From Unio delphinus (Eukaryota; Mollusca; Bivalvia; Unionida; Unionidae): a stretch of 64,000 nt of DNA. Positions 34,771 through 42,283 of this stretch are shown piece by piece. The stretch covers positions 20,531,501 through 20,595,500 of the forward strand of contig JAQISU010000108.1 of the NCBI GenBank assembly GCA_029339505.1, written 5' to 3'. A model generated the notes under the pieces. The model worked only from the letters and a program-made list of their open reading frames with translations, was not told the origin of the DNA and searched no databases. A program made the position numbers and the translations under genes. Each line of letters begins with the position of its first letter. Position 1 is the stretch's first letter.

Positions 34771-35131
34771 TTTACCACGCCCACATCATACCATCATCGT
34801 TCCATTGAATTATAATCCATCCTTAATTATGTTAATTAAGTATATGTTATGCCTAAAATTTGCCGCAACACTCGAGCGGAAATATATGGCATTGTGCCGT
34901 CCATGTTGTGACGTTATACCTCAAGCATATCTTCTGGGCGGTCTAAGATGGCGTTTGCCACCTTAGGCCTCCCTTCCGGAGATGTATGTTTCGGGTCCCC
35001 TTGGGCTTACTTGGATGCGAAGGCACCCAAGGAGTTCCAAAGATGTGTTGTCATATATGTTTTATTTTTATTAATTAGAGATACAGTATACTATATTTAT
35101 AAATAAATTTATTTATATAAAAATATAAATA
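34771..35131. other. Rest of the non-coding region, structured GC-rich block
   Basis: 34895-35045 is GC-rich for this element and holds small stems: TAAGATGGC/GCCACCTTA and CCTTGGG/CCCAAGG. A B-box-like TTTCGGGTCCCC is also present. No open frame. 35050-35131 is an AT-rich leader with TATA-like words before the next gene. Confidence 0.4.
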
Positions 35132-35488
35132 ATGGATATCAATGATGTAAATGCTATAATTGCTGAAATCTCAAATTTAAATAATAAAGGGGTATTATTA
35201 TCTGAAAGTCTCGACGTTGACAAGATTACCTCGGAATATGAAGATATTGAATATCTGTCTAGTAAGGGTCGTTATGTTTTACCTAGGATGTACAGGCTCG
35301 TGAAAGGAATTCAAAAATCCATTAATGGTTGTTTGTACGGTAACGACATTAATTTATTTATAACGCTATTTAGCACCGTTGAAGCAATACGTCAAAAGCT
35401 TGGCCAAGAATATCAAAAACGAGCTGAAATTGGTTCTAAAGTTCGTGATCTTAGAAAAATGTTAAACGAGGAGCGACCCGTATCTTAA
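35132..35488 (+). CDS. Hypothetical 118-aa helical protein
   Basis: Not recognised. Charged, mostly helical, without Cys clusters, signal peptide or membrane segments. Heptad-like hydrophobic spacing occurs near residues 60-110 (YRLVKGIQKSI ... AIRQKLGQEYQKRAEI). ATG 35132 follows an AT-rich leader without the ATTGAAAA element, so it may belong to the non-virion class. It is rightward and isolated between the control region and a leftward small gene. Confidence 0.6.
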   Translation: MDINDVNAIIAEISNLNNKGVLLSESLDVDKITSEYEDIEYLSSKGRYVLPRMYRLVKGIQKSINGCLYGNDINLFITLFSTVEAIRQKLGQEYQKRAEIGSKVRDLRKMLNEERPVS

Positions 35489-35579
35489 CCACGTGAGTGT
35501 TACTAAAAAATAATATAGGCTTTCGTAAATAATTTAAATAATTTATTTATTTTTTTTTTAGCGTTTTTTGTAACACTTG

Positions 35580-35858
35580 TTACATAGGATTTTCTCCTGA
35601 AAGGATACTCATCAGTTTGGACTTGCTCATGCAGTTATGTGCATAATGGATGATCTGGTCGTAGTAGCAAGTAATCACCGCGACGCCTCCATTTTCACGT
35701 AATTGTTCTTGTTGCCGCGTCGTTAACACAAATCGTTCATCGCCATTCTCAGATATTACAATTCTGAAATCCCCAGCGATGTTATTTCTGAAACACTCGC
35801 GAATAGCGTCGTACAGTTTAACCCTGTCGAAGATGAATACGTTAGCTTGATGGTACAT
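35580..35858 (-). CDS. Hypothetical 92-aa protein
   Basis: Not recognised. It is a compact alpha/beta sequence. 'LYDAIRECFRNNIAGDFRIVI' loosely resembles a stretch just after the repeats of the polymerase fusion (LGKIRECFNEF...FRII), and both then run into charged beta-rich segments. This could mean a shared domain, but the match is short. It is leftward, within a run of otherwise rightward genes, and shares a divergent intergenic region with the 350-aa gene. A 17-bp direct repeat (TTATTTAATAACTAAG) lies just before its start. Confidence 0.55.
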   Translation of the reverse strand: MYHQANVFIFDRVKLYDAIRECFRNNIAGDFRIVISENGDERFVLTTRQQEQLRENGGVAVITCYYDQIIHYAHNCMSKSKLMSILSGENPM

Positions 35859-35923
35859 TATTTAATAACTAAGTTATTTAATAACTAAGCTTTTAATTAT
35901 GATGGAAACCCTCCGGATTTCAC

Positions 35924-35939
35924 ATTTGAAAATTTAGTT
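35924..35939 (+). promoter_or_regulatory. Shared promoter-like element
   Basis: ATTTGAAAATTTAGTT, with TTGA 26 nt before ATG 35952. It is a degenerate member of the ATTGAAAA...CTAG family. Confidence 0.5.
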
Positions 35940-35951
35940 CACAAACAATAT

Positions 35952-37004
35952 ATGGTTGGTGAATCGCTTACAACTAGATTAGCCCGAGAGCGGCTAGCAG
36001 CAATTAAAAAGTTTATACCGGTTCGAGACAGAGTTCGCGATCAACTTCAACAACGACAACAAGCGCAGACTGACTTTTCTGTGTCAAGTGAACAACTGTT
36101 CGCCCCGGTAACTAAGGCGACCAGCGATGTGAAAACAGCAACTGAACGAGCAATATACGGAGATATTCCTAAGGAAGGCAAGCGACGAGAAGTGCCTGTT
36201 CTTGGTGTGCTTGAAAAGGTAGCAGCAGAGACCGGACAAACACGCGCAGGGATACAACAGTTATCCAGTGATATAAAAACTCAGCGTGAGTATGAACGAT
36301 TAGCTGATATTGATGATTCCACACCTGAACCACAACTTGTTGATGTCGTCACCCCAAGAGGTGTTTCCTTTATAGACAAACTCACCGAAGGAGCTATAAA
36401 GGAAATCAAACGACCTCAATTGGAGAAACACCAGGATTATACGACTTTTGGTGATTTCGCCGCCAAAAGCTTTGATTCTAGAAAGGATTTTTTAAAAGAC
36501 GAGTATAAAAACAGTAGAATAAGCCGAGATGAATGGGTTAATTGGTTGTATAAAACGAATAAGGGGATTATTGGTAATTTGAAAAAGGATACAATTGAGT
36601 ATAGATCTTTTAAAGTAGGAGTTGATAGTTATGGTATACAAAAACAACAAGAACGAGAAAAACAAAGTCGAGGCCGACAAAGGCAATTACTTGATGATAG
36701 TCAGGGCGCAACTGGTACAACTGAGGAAACAAGCGGAAAGGGATATTCGATTAAAAATCCAAAGGATGTATTTGACTCTACCGTGACATGTCCTGGTAAT
36801 ATTCTCAGTGATATATCACGGTTAGAGGTTCTCATCGGAGGGAAACGAGCCGGAAATAACTCCGTCGAGATAATTAACGAGGCCGCTGATATCTGTAGAC
36901 GATTATTTGCTGGTGGTATCATGGACATTAATGTATATCGAGAACTTATTGCTGAATTAGTTGAAAATCACAACGATGAAAATCTTATGGATGTAAGCGA
37001 TTGA
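35952..37004 (+). CDS. Polinton structural/accessory protein, 350 aa
   Basis: First gene of the rightward virion module. Residues 1-120 are highly charged and helical, with Gln-rich segments (DQLQQRQQAQ), likely coiled coil. A Lys/Arg-rich middle follows (IQKQQEREKQSRGRQR). The C-terminal block 'LEVLIGGKRAGNNSVEIINEA' and 'CRRLFAGGIMDINVYRELI' resembles a conserved C-terminal segment I associate with a recurrent Polinton protein of unknown function. The usual name for it is uncertain. It is probably virion-associated, as it precedes the capsid genes on the same strand with the same promoter-like element. Confidence 0.65.
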   Translation: MVGESLTTRLARERLAAIKKFIPVRDRVRDQLQQRQQAQTDFSVSSEQLFAPVTKATSDVKTATERAIYGDIPKEGKRREVPVLGVLEKVAAETGQTRAGIQQLSSDIKTQREYERLADIDDSTPEPQLVDVVTPRGVSFIDKLTEGAIKEIKRPQLEKHQDYTTFGDFAAKSFDSRKDFLKDEYKNSRISRDEWVNWLYKTNKGIIGNLKKDTIEYRSFKVGVDSYGIQKQQEREKQSRGRQRQLLDDSQGATGTTEETSGKGYSIKNPKDVFDSTVTCPGNILSDISRLEVLIGGKRAGNNSVEIINEAADICRRLFAGGIMDINVYRELIAELVENHNDENLMDVSD

Positions 37005-37009
37005 TCACT

Positions 37010-37030
37010 AATTGAAAAACTACTAGTTTT
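37010..37030 (+). promoter_or_regulatory. Shared promoter-like element
   Basis: AATTGAAAAACTACTAGTTT, TTGA 27 nt before ATG 37039. AAAACTA-C-TAGTTTT is a near-perfect palindrome over CTAG. Confidence 0.6.
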
Positions 37031-37038
37031 ATAACAAG

Positions 37039-37527
37039 ATGATTATACACTATAACCATGATAAACCCGTAAGTGTCTACGTGGTGAACTCACGATTGCC
37101 TGTTTATCGCGCGTGGTACGGAGATGGTTTCGGCAATACCATTGCGGGGTTATTTACAAGAATGGCTCCCAAGGTGGCGCCGTTAGCTAAACAATTATCA
37201 ATGAAAGCCATTGATGCTATCCGTGATAAGGGAATCAATTTCGTTGGAAATCTTGCAGGAAAGGCATTTTCTGCTGCGAAAGATAAAATAGCATCATTGG
37301 TGCGAAAGAAACCACGAATGACTTCGTCATCGATGACTTCGTCAGTGGTGCTGCCATCAACTACAGTGATGCCTGCAAAAATCAGCAAAGCAATAAATAA
37401 CGCAGTGGAAGAAAAACTAGCGCAATTGACTTCGTCACCACCGGTAACAGATAGCGCTATCATGAACGCGATAGCAGGAAGTGGTTTGAAACAAAAAAGA
37501 AATTCGAGGAATTTTCAACGACGATGA
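37039..37527 (+). CDS. Putative minor virion protein, adenovirus pX/pVI-like
   Basis: 162 residues. After a short N-terminus comes 'YGDGFGNTIAGLFTRMAPK', a Gly/aromatic segment followed by an amphipathic helix, then Ala/Lys-rich helices, a Ser/Thr/Pro linker and a basic C-terminus (KQKRNSRNFQRR). This layout recalls adenovirus core and membrane-lytic precursors (pX, pVI), which carry a short amphipathic region and basic tails and are cut by the viral protease. The assignment is from composition and its position just before the major capsid gene, not from a clear domain. Confidence 0.55.
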   Translation: MIIHYNHDKPVSVYVVNSRLPVYRAWYGDGFGNTIAGLFTRMAPKVAPLAKQLSMKAIDAIRDKGINFVGNLAGKAFSAAKDKIASLVRKKPRMTSSSMTSSVVLPSTTVMPAKISKAINNAVEEKLAQLTSSPPVTDSAIMNAIAGSGLKQKRNSRNFQRR

Positions 37528-37557
37528 TTATAAAGATGAAATTGCTTTGCAATTCAC

Positions 37558-37573
37558 CAATTGAAAACGCTAG
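37558..37573 (+). promoter_or_regulatory. Shared promoter-like element before the major capsid gene
   Basis: CAATTGAAAACGCTAG, with TTGA 24 nt before ATG 37585. Confidence 0.6.
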
Positions 37574-37584
37574 TAATGTTATAA

Positions 37585-39009
37585 ATGTTTAAACGAACAG
37601 CTGATCCCGCGTTAGATATGGAAGCCCCAATGCGCAAGGATGATTCCGTCCGCGATTATCAATACTATTCCTATCATGCAATACAACCCGACCTACGATC
37701 GCGAATTGAACTTCAAGTTCAAGATACCAGTAAATACTTTTTACCATGTGAAGCATTTATTGAAGTAGAAGGAAAACTTGTAACAAATGTTGCAGAGGAT
37801 ACCCCATATGCAAATGATTCAAATATCCGAGTTGGTTTCGTCAACAACGGTATAATGGCGTTATTTGAAAGTGCAAGATATCTCATTGATGGAAAAGAAA
37901 TTGAATCAATAGACCGCGAGGTTGATGTTGCAACAACAATAATCGGACTATCAAGATACTCCGATGATTATACAAGATCGGCTGGTCCATCTATGATGTT
38001 TGCAAAGGATACCTCTGATAACGCTGACCACCTTCAATACATTAAAGTGTTAACAGCACAAGATACTGCAGTTGATAATCAACGAGAAGCAATTAATCCA
38101 GAACGTCGAGCTAGACCCGGAGCTGCGTTTGATATTCTCGGAGGCGTTAATGGTAATTTCAATTTAGGATTTGCAACACGAAAATTAGCATTGGAAGGAC
38201 AAGATAAAAAGTTTTCATGTGCGATTCCACTCCATCACATATTTGGATTCTGCAGAAATGTCAGAAAAGTCATCTATGGAGCCAAACACACAATCGCGTT
38301 AGTGCGAAAAGGCAATGACAATGATGCAATTTGGCGTACTGGTGCCGCTGATGGTAAAGTTGTTTTGAGTAAAATAGTATTATGGATGCCAGTAATGACT
38401 CCATCAATTACCACGGAAGAGCGGCTACTTTCGTTTATGGAAACCGGTGGTAAATCATTGCTAAGTTGGCTAACAACAACGACTGATGCTAAAGAGGATA
38501 ATGTCGCTGGTACATTAACATGGCACCTGGCATCAAAACAAGGCGTTTCAGCTCCACGTCATATATTTATAGCGCTGCAGAATCGGAATCGATTAGGTTC
38601 CCAAGAACGCAGTCATATGATATTTGATCGGTTAGGGGTAAGTGAGGTTTCACTGAGAATAAACGGACAACAAGAACCATCTGAGGATATACAGCTTAAT
38701 TACGGAAACAACCAAATAGCACGTGTGTATCATCGGATGCTGTCATATATGGGTCGTGATCAAAATGTTGATACTGGTTTGCAAATATCTCAGCTCGATT
38801 TTAAGAACTTGTATCCAATTTATTACTTTTCACTGGAACATCTTGATTTAACAAGGCAATCCGTTGTTGATATACATTTTAGGGCTCGTATAGATCCTGG
38901 TGATGTTAATTATAGAGCGGTTGCTGTCATTCTCAGCGACAAATCAATGTTGTTAGAAGGGGTTGGCGGACGAATGAGACTTGTTGATGCACCAGTGGAA
39001 AATCTGTAA
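37585..39009 (+). CDS. Major capsid protein (hexon-like, double jelly-roll)
   Basis: 474 residues, the largest protein of the virion module. It is rich in beta-strand-like segments and has features I associate with Polinton/adintovirus hexons: 'FSCAIPLHHIFGFCRNVRKV' followed by a nearby 'IALVRKGNDNDAIW' (first jelly roll exit), 'RHIFIALQNRNR', 'LRINGQQEPSEDIQLNYGNN' with 'ARVYHRML', and 'LYPIYYFSLEHLDL' near the second jelly roll end. The fold assignment is from these blocks and from size and context, not from structure. It would form the pseudohexagonal capsomers. Located between the two pX/pVI-like genes, with a strong promoter-like element. Confidence 0.82.
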   Translation: MFKRTADPALDMEAPMRKDDSVRDYQYYSYHAIQPDLRSRIELQVQDTSKYFLPCEAFIEVEGKLVTNVAEDTPYANDSNIRVGFVNNGIMALFESARYLIDGKEIESIDREVDVATTIIGLSRYSDDYTRSAGPSMMFAKDTSDNADHLQYIKVLTAQDTAVDNQREAINPERRARPGAAFDILGGVNGNFNLGFATRKLALEGQDKKFSCAIPLHHIFGFCRNVRKVIYGAKHTIALVRKGNDNDAIWRTGAADGKVVLSKIVLWMPVMTPSITTEERLLSFMETGGKSLLSWLTTTTDAKEDNVAGTLTWHLASKQGVSAPRHIFIALQNRNRLGSQERSHMIFDRLGVSEVSLRINGQQEPSEDIQLNYGNNQIARVYHRMLSYMGRDQNVDTGLQISQLDFKNLYPIYYFSLEHLDLTRQSVVDIHFRARIDPGDVNYRAVAVILSDKSMLLEGVGGRMRLVDAPVENL

Positions 39010-39050
39010 ATGAAACTTGAAAAGTTTCCATAGGATTTCCCCAATTAGAT

Positions 39051-39060
39051 CAATTGAAAG
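39051..39060 (+). promoter_or_regulatory. Shared promoter-like element, half site
   Basis: CAATTGAAAG without the CTAG half. TTGA is 29 nt before ATG 39083 and 14 nt before ATG 39068, which favours 39083 as the start. Confidence 0.45.
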
Positions 39061-39082
39061 AATAAATATGTTTTACAATAAA

Positions 39083-39565
39083 ATGCCATATAGTGTTGTT
39101 AGTGTCAAGCTGACTGATGGTCAGGTCAAGAAATTAAAATCAAAATCCGCTAAGGAATGTGGAACCACAATAACGTTGAAACCAGCGCAGATGTCCGGAG
39201 GTACACATAAAATATCATTAACGGATCGTCAAATAAAACATTTCAATGATGCATTGAAAAATAAGCGAGGGGTTCAAATTGATTTTTCGAAAGCCGCAAT
39301 CGCGAACATGATAAAATCAGGTGGTATATTTCCATTGTTAGCCGCAATACCAGCATTGATTGCAGCGGCTGCCCCAGCGGTGGCGAAGGCGGCAGCGTTG
39401 GGAGCCGTTGGTACCGCGGCAGGGATGGCGTTGAAAAAGGCAACTGGGAAAGGATATAAAAAAAAGGGAAAGGGGTTGTACCTACCAGGAACCCCGTATT
39501 CATGGTACAGCGGGAAATCCGTGAACGGATCGGGTCTAAGAAGAATACCAGGAACGGTTTATTAG
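39083..39565 (+). CDS. Hydrophobic/basic virion protein, adenovirus pX/pVI-like
   Basis: 160 residues from ATG 39083 (165 from ATG 39068; the frame extends further upstream only through a TTG). Order: 'VKLTDGQVKKLKSKSAKE', 'ITLKPAQMSGGTHKISLTD' and 'GVQIDFSKA', a beta-hairpin-like region with two similar 'LT..Q' repeats. Then 'SGGIFPLLAAIPALIAAAAP', a strongly hydrophobic Ala-rich helix pair, and 'GKGYKKKGKGLYLPG', a basic Gly-rich tail. This arrangement recurs in Polinton-type elements and suggests a protease-processed core or membrane-active component. The gene end overlaps the longest possible protease frame. Confidence 0.65.
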   Translation: MPYSVVSVKLTDGQVKKLKSKSAKECGTTITLKPAQMSGGTHKISLTDRQIKHFNDALKNKRGVQIDFSKAAIANMIKSGGIFPLLAAIPALIAAAAPAVAKAAALGAVGTAAGMALKKATGKGYKKKGKGLYLPGTPYSWYSGKSVNGSGLRRIPGTVY

Positions 39566-39579
39566 TTGAAAAATCTTCG
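39563..39579 (+). promoter_or_regulatory. Shared promoter-like element before the protease
   Basis: TAGTTGAAAAATCTTCG, TTGA 26 nt before ATG 39592. CTAG is replaced by CTTCG. It supports ATG 39592 over 39502. Confidence 0.45.
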
Positions 39580-39591
39580 ATTTCCGAACCT

Positions 39592-40056
39592 ATGGTTGAG
39601 GAACCTATGGTTCCTATGTCCAATTTTGATTTAATTGATGCTGCTAAAAAACTAGCGATTAAAAATTTCAGAGGTGTTTTTATGAGAGATCAATTACCGA
39701 GAAAACCAAATAACGTTGAAACCGGTATCATCAATCTTGATAACAGCAGCGGATCGGGAACTCACTGGGTTGCATACGCGATTGATCCACGTGGGATTGT
39801 CTATTTCGATTCATATGGGTTAGCTCCGCCAAGCGAGTTTATGCGGTATATAAATTCCTCGATGAAACTCAAAGGGTTTCCGATTTTTTATTCCACGCTG
39901 CCAACACAACAATTAAATGATCCACCGATATGCGGCCGTGAAGTATTAAATGTCCTCGCGGAGATTTCATTAAAATCCTTTGGATCTCCGTGGAAACCAC
40001 CTCATATTATTGTAAACGAATACACGAGTGGGAAATTACAAGGATCAATAAATTGA
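39592..40056 (+). CDS. Adenovirus-type maturation cysteine protease (Ulp1-like)
   Basis: 154 residues from ATG 39592 (184 from ATG 39502, which lies inside the upstream gene; 39607 and 39616 are also possible). The catalytic set is visible: His in SGTHWVAYAI, the acidic residue in VYFDSYG, and Cys in PPICGREVLN. A Gln-rich 'PTQQLND' precedes Cys, in the place of the oxyanion-hole Gln. This is the order of adenain and other Ulp1-fold viral proteases, which cut capsid and core precursors during virion maturation. Size is slightly below adenovirus protease. Candidate substrates encoded here are the pX/pVI-like proteins. The spacing of the promoter-like element decides the start. Confidence 0.92.
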   Translation: MVEEPMVPMSNFDLIDAAKKLAIKNFRGVFMRDQLPRKPNNVETGIINLDNSSGSGTHWVAYAIDPRGIVYFDSYGLAPPSEFMRYINSSMKLKGFPIFYSTLPTQQLNDPPICGREVLNVLAEISLKSFGSPWKPPHIIVNEYTSGKLQGSIN

Positions 40057-40065
40057 AAACACAAG
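40051..40065 (+). promoter_or_regulatory. Shared promoter-like element before the fiber-like gene
   Basis: AATTGAAAACACAAG, TTGA 27 nt before ATG 40080. It overlaps the protease stop. CTAG is changed to CAAG. Confidence 0.5.
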
Positions 40066-40079
40066 TTACGCTAACAATA

Positions 40080-41507
40080 ATGATCGATATTTGGGGACAA
40101 CCTCTGTCAATGTTGGAACCCACCGAGGAAACATCTGCGGGTTCTATCGAGGATGTAAAAAAAATAATAGAAGATGAAATCGCTGAGACGTTAAATTTAA
40201 CAAGTGTTGACCCGAACGAAATAGTTGTATTTCAAGATCGCCAGGGTAAATTGAAAAGCAGTAATATATCCGTGAATGACATTTTGATACGGCATCGCGC
40301 TGCCGCTGAAAACTCTATTGCACTGTATTCCAACGATGGACAACTTAAACCAGGCGCACTTGTGTCTACGATCACCGACGCGATTGCTACCAACGAACGT
40401 GAGCTGAATGATTTTATACGAGGTTATAATAGTTTTCGCAAAAATGTCGTACATAAATTCTTTGGAACCCCGCTTGTGGTTGGCATGACTCTCGCTGAAA
40501 TTAAAGACTTGTTGAATTCATTCTTCGCTAACAAGGAAGCTGGAAGGATGATGACTGCTTCAGAAATCAAGGCAAATTATCTCGAGATTTTTAAAGTAAG
40601 CGAAGATCAAAAACCCACTAATGACGTCATTGGTAGATTCTTTGGAACCCCGCTTGTGGCTGGCATGACTCTCGCTGAAATCAGTGAGTTTATCGGCAAG
40701 CACACTCACAATGCCTACATCGCTAATAATTTCTTTGGTGTCCCGGCTACATCTACAATGACTCTCAAAGATATTAATATGTTTATGGTGAGACAAACAA
40801 CACTTAATACCATCGTGGATAAATTTTTAGGGAGAACACCTGTGTCTGAAACCACATCGTTGACAGGCATGACTCTCGCGGAAATTAAAAGCGCTATTGA
40901 CAAACAAAAGCACACCAGCGATATTGTTAATAAGTTCTTTGAGGGCAGTAGCCTCCAAGATATCACGACGAAATTTTCTAACATCGACAACCATATTAAA
41001 ACCCAAGCAGAGCTTAAAGTTGAAGACCTTCTGGTTTCATTATTCTTCTCTAACAGGGAGGAGAGTAGAAAAACAATAGATCCTACCAGAATCACGGTAA
41101 ATTATCTCGATATTTTCGACGATCTTTTTAACCTGAAAAGAATATCTGAAAAGGTAAAGATTCCACATCACTACACGGGCGTTAAAAATATCGTGTATAC
41201 GGTTAATCATGGAACCATGGATTGGATAAGAGACGGTTATACTACATTATCCATCGGTATCTTGGGTCTCCCCGGCATAGTGGGCCCTGACTACAAGCCA
41301 ACATGGGCCGATGGTATCTACAGGCTAACGTGGATCTCTATCGATCAATTTAATATGATCGCGGACGGTAAAACCTACTCTGGTGGCACCGCGACGTTAA
41401 TTATGGATGGTCGCAAAAAAAGCTTTAATGTCGTCGCGGTTGATAGCTCCACCATTAGATCAAAAATAGCCTGGTGTTTAGAACTCGTAGCTCATTTTTC
41501 CGACTGA
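40080..41507 (+). CDS. Putative fiber-like repeat protein (475 aa)
   Basis: Start chosen at ATG 40080, since the earlier in-frame ATG 39990 lies within the protease gene. Residues ~1-110 form an acidic alpha/beta head. The middle has five spaced repeats of the type FFGTPLVVGMTLAEI (also FFGTPLVAGMTLAEI, FFGVPATSTMTLKDI, LTGMTLAEI and a decayed KFFEGSSLQDI), linked by helical segments. The C-terminal ~130 residues are Gly/Trp/beta-rich (GILGLPGIVGPDYKPTW, GIYRLTW) and look like a compact head. A repeat shaft and terminal globule, between protease and membrane genes, is how a receptor-binding fiber is built, but no known fiber family was recognised. Function is inferred. Confidence 0.6.
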   Translation: MIDIWGQPLSMLEPTEETSAGSIEDVKKIIEDEIAETLNLTSVDPNEIVVFQDRQGKLKSSNISVNDILIRHRAAAENSIALYSNDGQLKPGALVSTITDAIATNERELNDFIRGYNSFRKNVVHKFFGTPLVVGMTLAEIKDLLNSFFANKEAGRMMTASEIKANYLEIFKVSEDQKPTNDVIGRFFGTPLVAGMTLAEISEFIGKHTHNAYIANNFFGVPATSTMTLKDINMFMVRQTTLNTIVDKFLGRTPVSETTSLTGMTLAEIKSAIDKQKHTSDIVNKFFEGSSLQDITTKFSNIDNHIKTQAELKVEDLLVSLFFSNREESRKTIDPTRITVNYLDIFDDLFNLKRISEKVKIPHHYTGVKNIVYTVNHGTMDWIRDGYTTLSIGILGLPGIVGPDYKPTWADGIYRLTWISIDQFNMIADGKTYSGGTATLIMDGRKKSFNVVAVDSSTIRSKIAWCLELVAHFSD

Positions 41508-41539
41508 AGTACTAGCAATTCCCGCTAACGATGACAAAT

Positions 41540-41556
41540 AATTGAAAACACTAGCG
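41540..41556 (+). promoter_or_regulatory. Shared promoter-like element
   Basis: AATTGAAAACACTAGCG, followed by GGTTTAAA; TTGA 29 nt before ATG 41571. CCCGCTA...TAGCGGG also forms an inverted repeat around it (41521-41559). Confidence 0.6.
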
Positions 41557-41570
41557 GGTTTAAAATAACA

Positions 41571-42122
41571 ATGACTTTGTCATCGACGCAATGTCGCTAT
41601 GATCAGGTCAGAGAATTTCAGAATAGACTCAAAACCCTCACTGAGGAGTATCAAATAAAAATGAAAAAATACCGACGAAGAATCACCGCAATTGATGTTA
41701 CTATATACTCGGTGTCAAGCGTTCTCACTGGTGCCGGAATAATACTTGCATCGGTTACAATGATTGCCCCGGTCGTAGTTCCAATTTGCATTTCTGCGGT
41801 GGCTACAATCGGGGGTATATTAACCGGGATAGCAAAAAAGATATCATCATGCAGCCAGAGTAAACTGCAGAATTACTTACTTCAATTTCATATTGCATCA
41901 ACCGCATACTCGCAATTATCATTGATGATATCGTCGTCACTCGATAATACGATTATATCAGATAGTGAATTCTCAGCGATGGTCAGTATTTTTGATTCCG
42001 CGATATCGAAATTAGAGCGACAACATGAATATAATAACAATGACAACACCGATGGAATCAGAAAACACGAACCCAAAAAAACAAAAAATGATCTCAATAA
42101 TATCAACATTACCAGATTGTGA
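41571..42122 (+). CDS. Two-helix membrane protein of the virion module
   Basis: 183 residues. An N-terminal charged coiled-coil-like helix (REFQNRLKTLTEEYQIKMKK) is followed by two adjacent hydrophobic segments at about 43-63 and 65-87 (VLTGAGIILASVTMIAPVVV, ICISAVATIGGILTGIA), then a polar helical domain and an Asn/Lys-rich tail. Similar small glycine-rich membrane proteins are common in Polintons; the exact role is unknown, perhaps internal membrane or entry. Its 3' end lies in a 154-bp tandem duplication that also contains the start of the next gene, so the tail sequence is duplicated in a longer alternative frame downstream. Confidence 0.65.
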   Translation: MTLSSTQCRYDQVREFQNRLKTLTEEYQIKMKKYRRRITAIDVTIYSVSSVLTGAGIILASVTMIAPVVVPICISAVATIGGILTGIAKKISSCSQSKLQNYLLQFHIASTAYSQLSLMISSSLDNTIISDSEFSAMVSIFDSAISKLERQHEYNNNDNTDGIRKHEPKKTKNDLNNINITRL

Positions 42123-42283
42123 GTTCTCAGTGATGGTCAGTATTTATGATTCCTCGATACCAAAATTAGAAATAAATCATGAGTATAGCAACGATGACGA
42201 CACCGATGGAATTACTTCAACGAATAGTGGAGAACACGAACCCAGTACAAACGAGTATGATATCAATAACATCAACGAATCCA
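41967..42283. repeat. Diverged tandem duplication (~154 bp) at the membrane protein/penton gene junction
   Basis: Copy A begins GAATTCTCAGCGATGGTCAG (41967), copy B GAGTTCTCAGTGATGGTCAG (42121), and a third fragment GAATTCAGTG occurs at 42284. Both copies carry the membrane protein tail in one frame and the start of the penton-like protein in another (…MTTPME in both). Confidence 0.85.

Noticed and set aside
34565..34966. Three 60-75 codon frames on both strands
   Set aside because: They run through the hairpin and structured non-coding block and show no coding character.
39017..39067. N-terminal extension of the pX/pVI-like protein from 39017
   Set aside because: The codon there is TTG; real ATGs follow at 39068 and 39083, and the promoter-like element lies after 39017.
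39502..39591. Longer protease N-terminus from ATG 39502
   Set aside because: It lies inside the upstream gene and upstream of the promoter-like element; the extra residues have no protease features.
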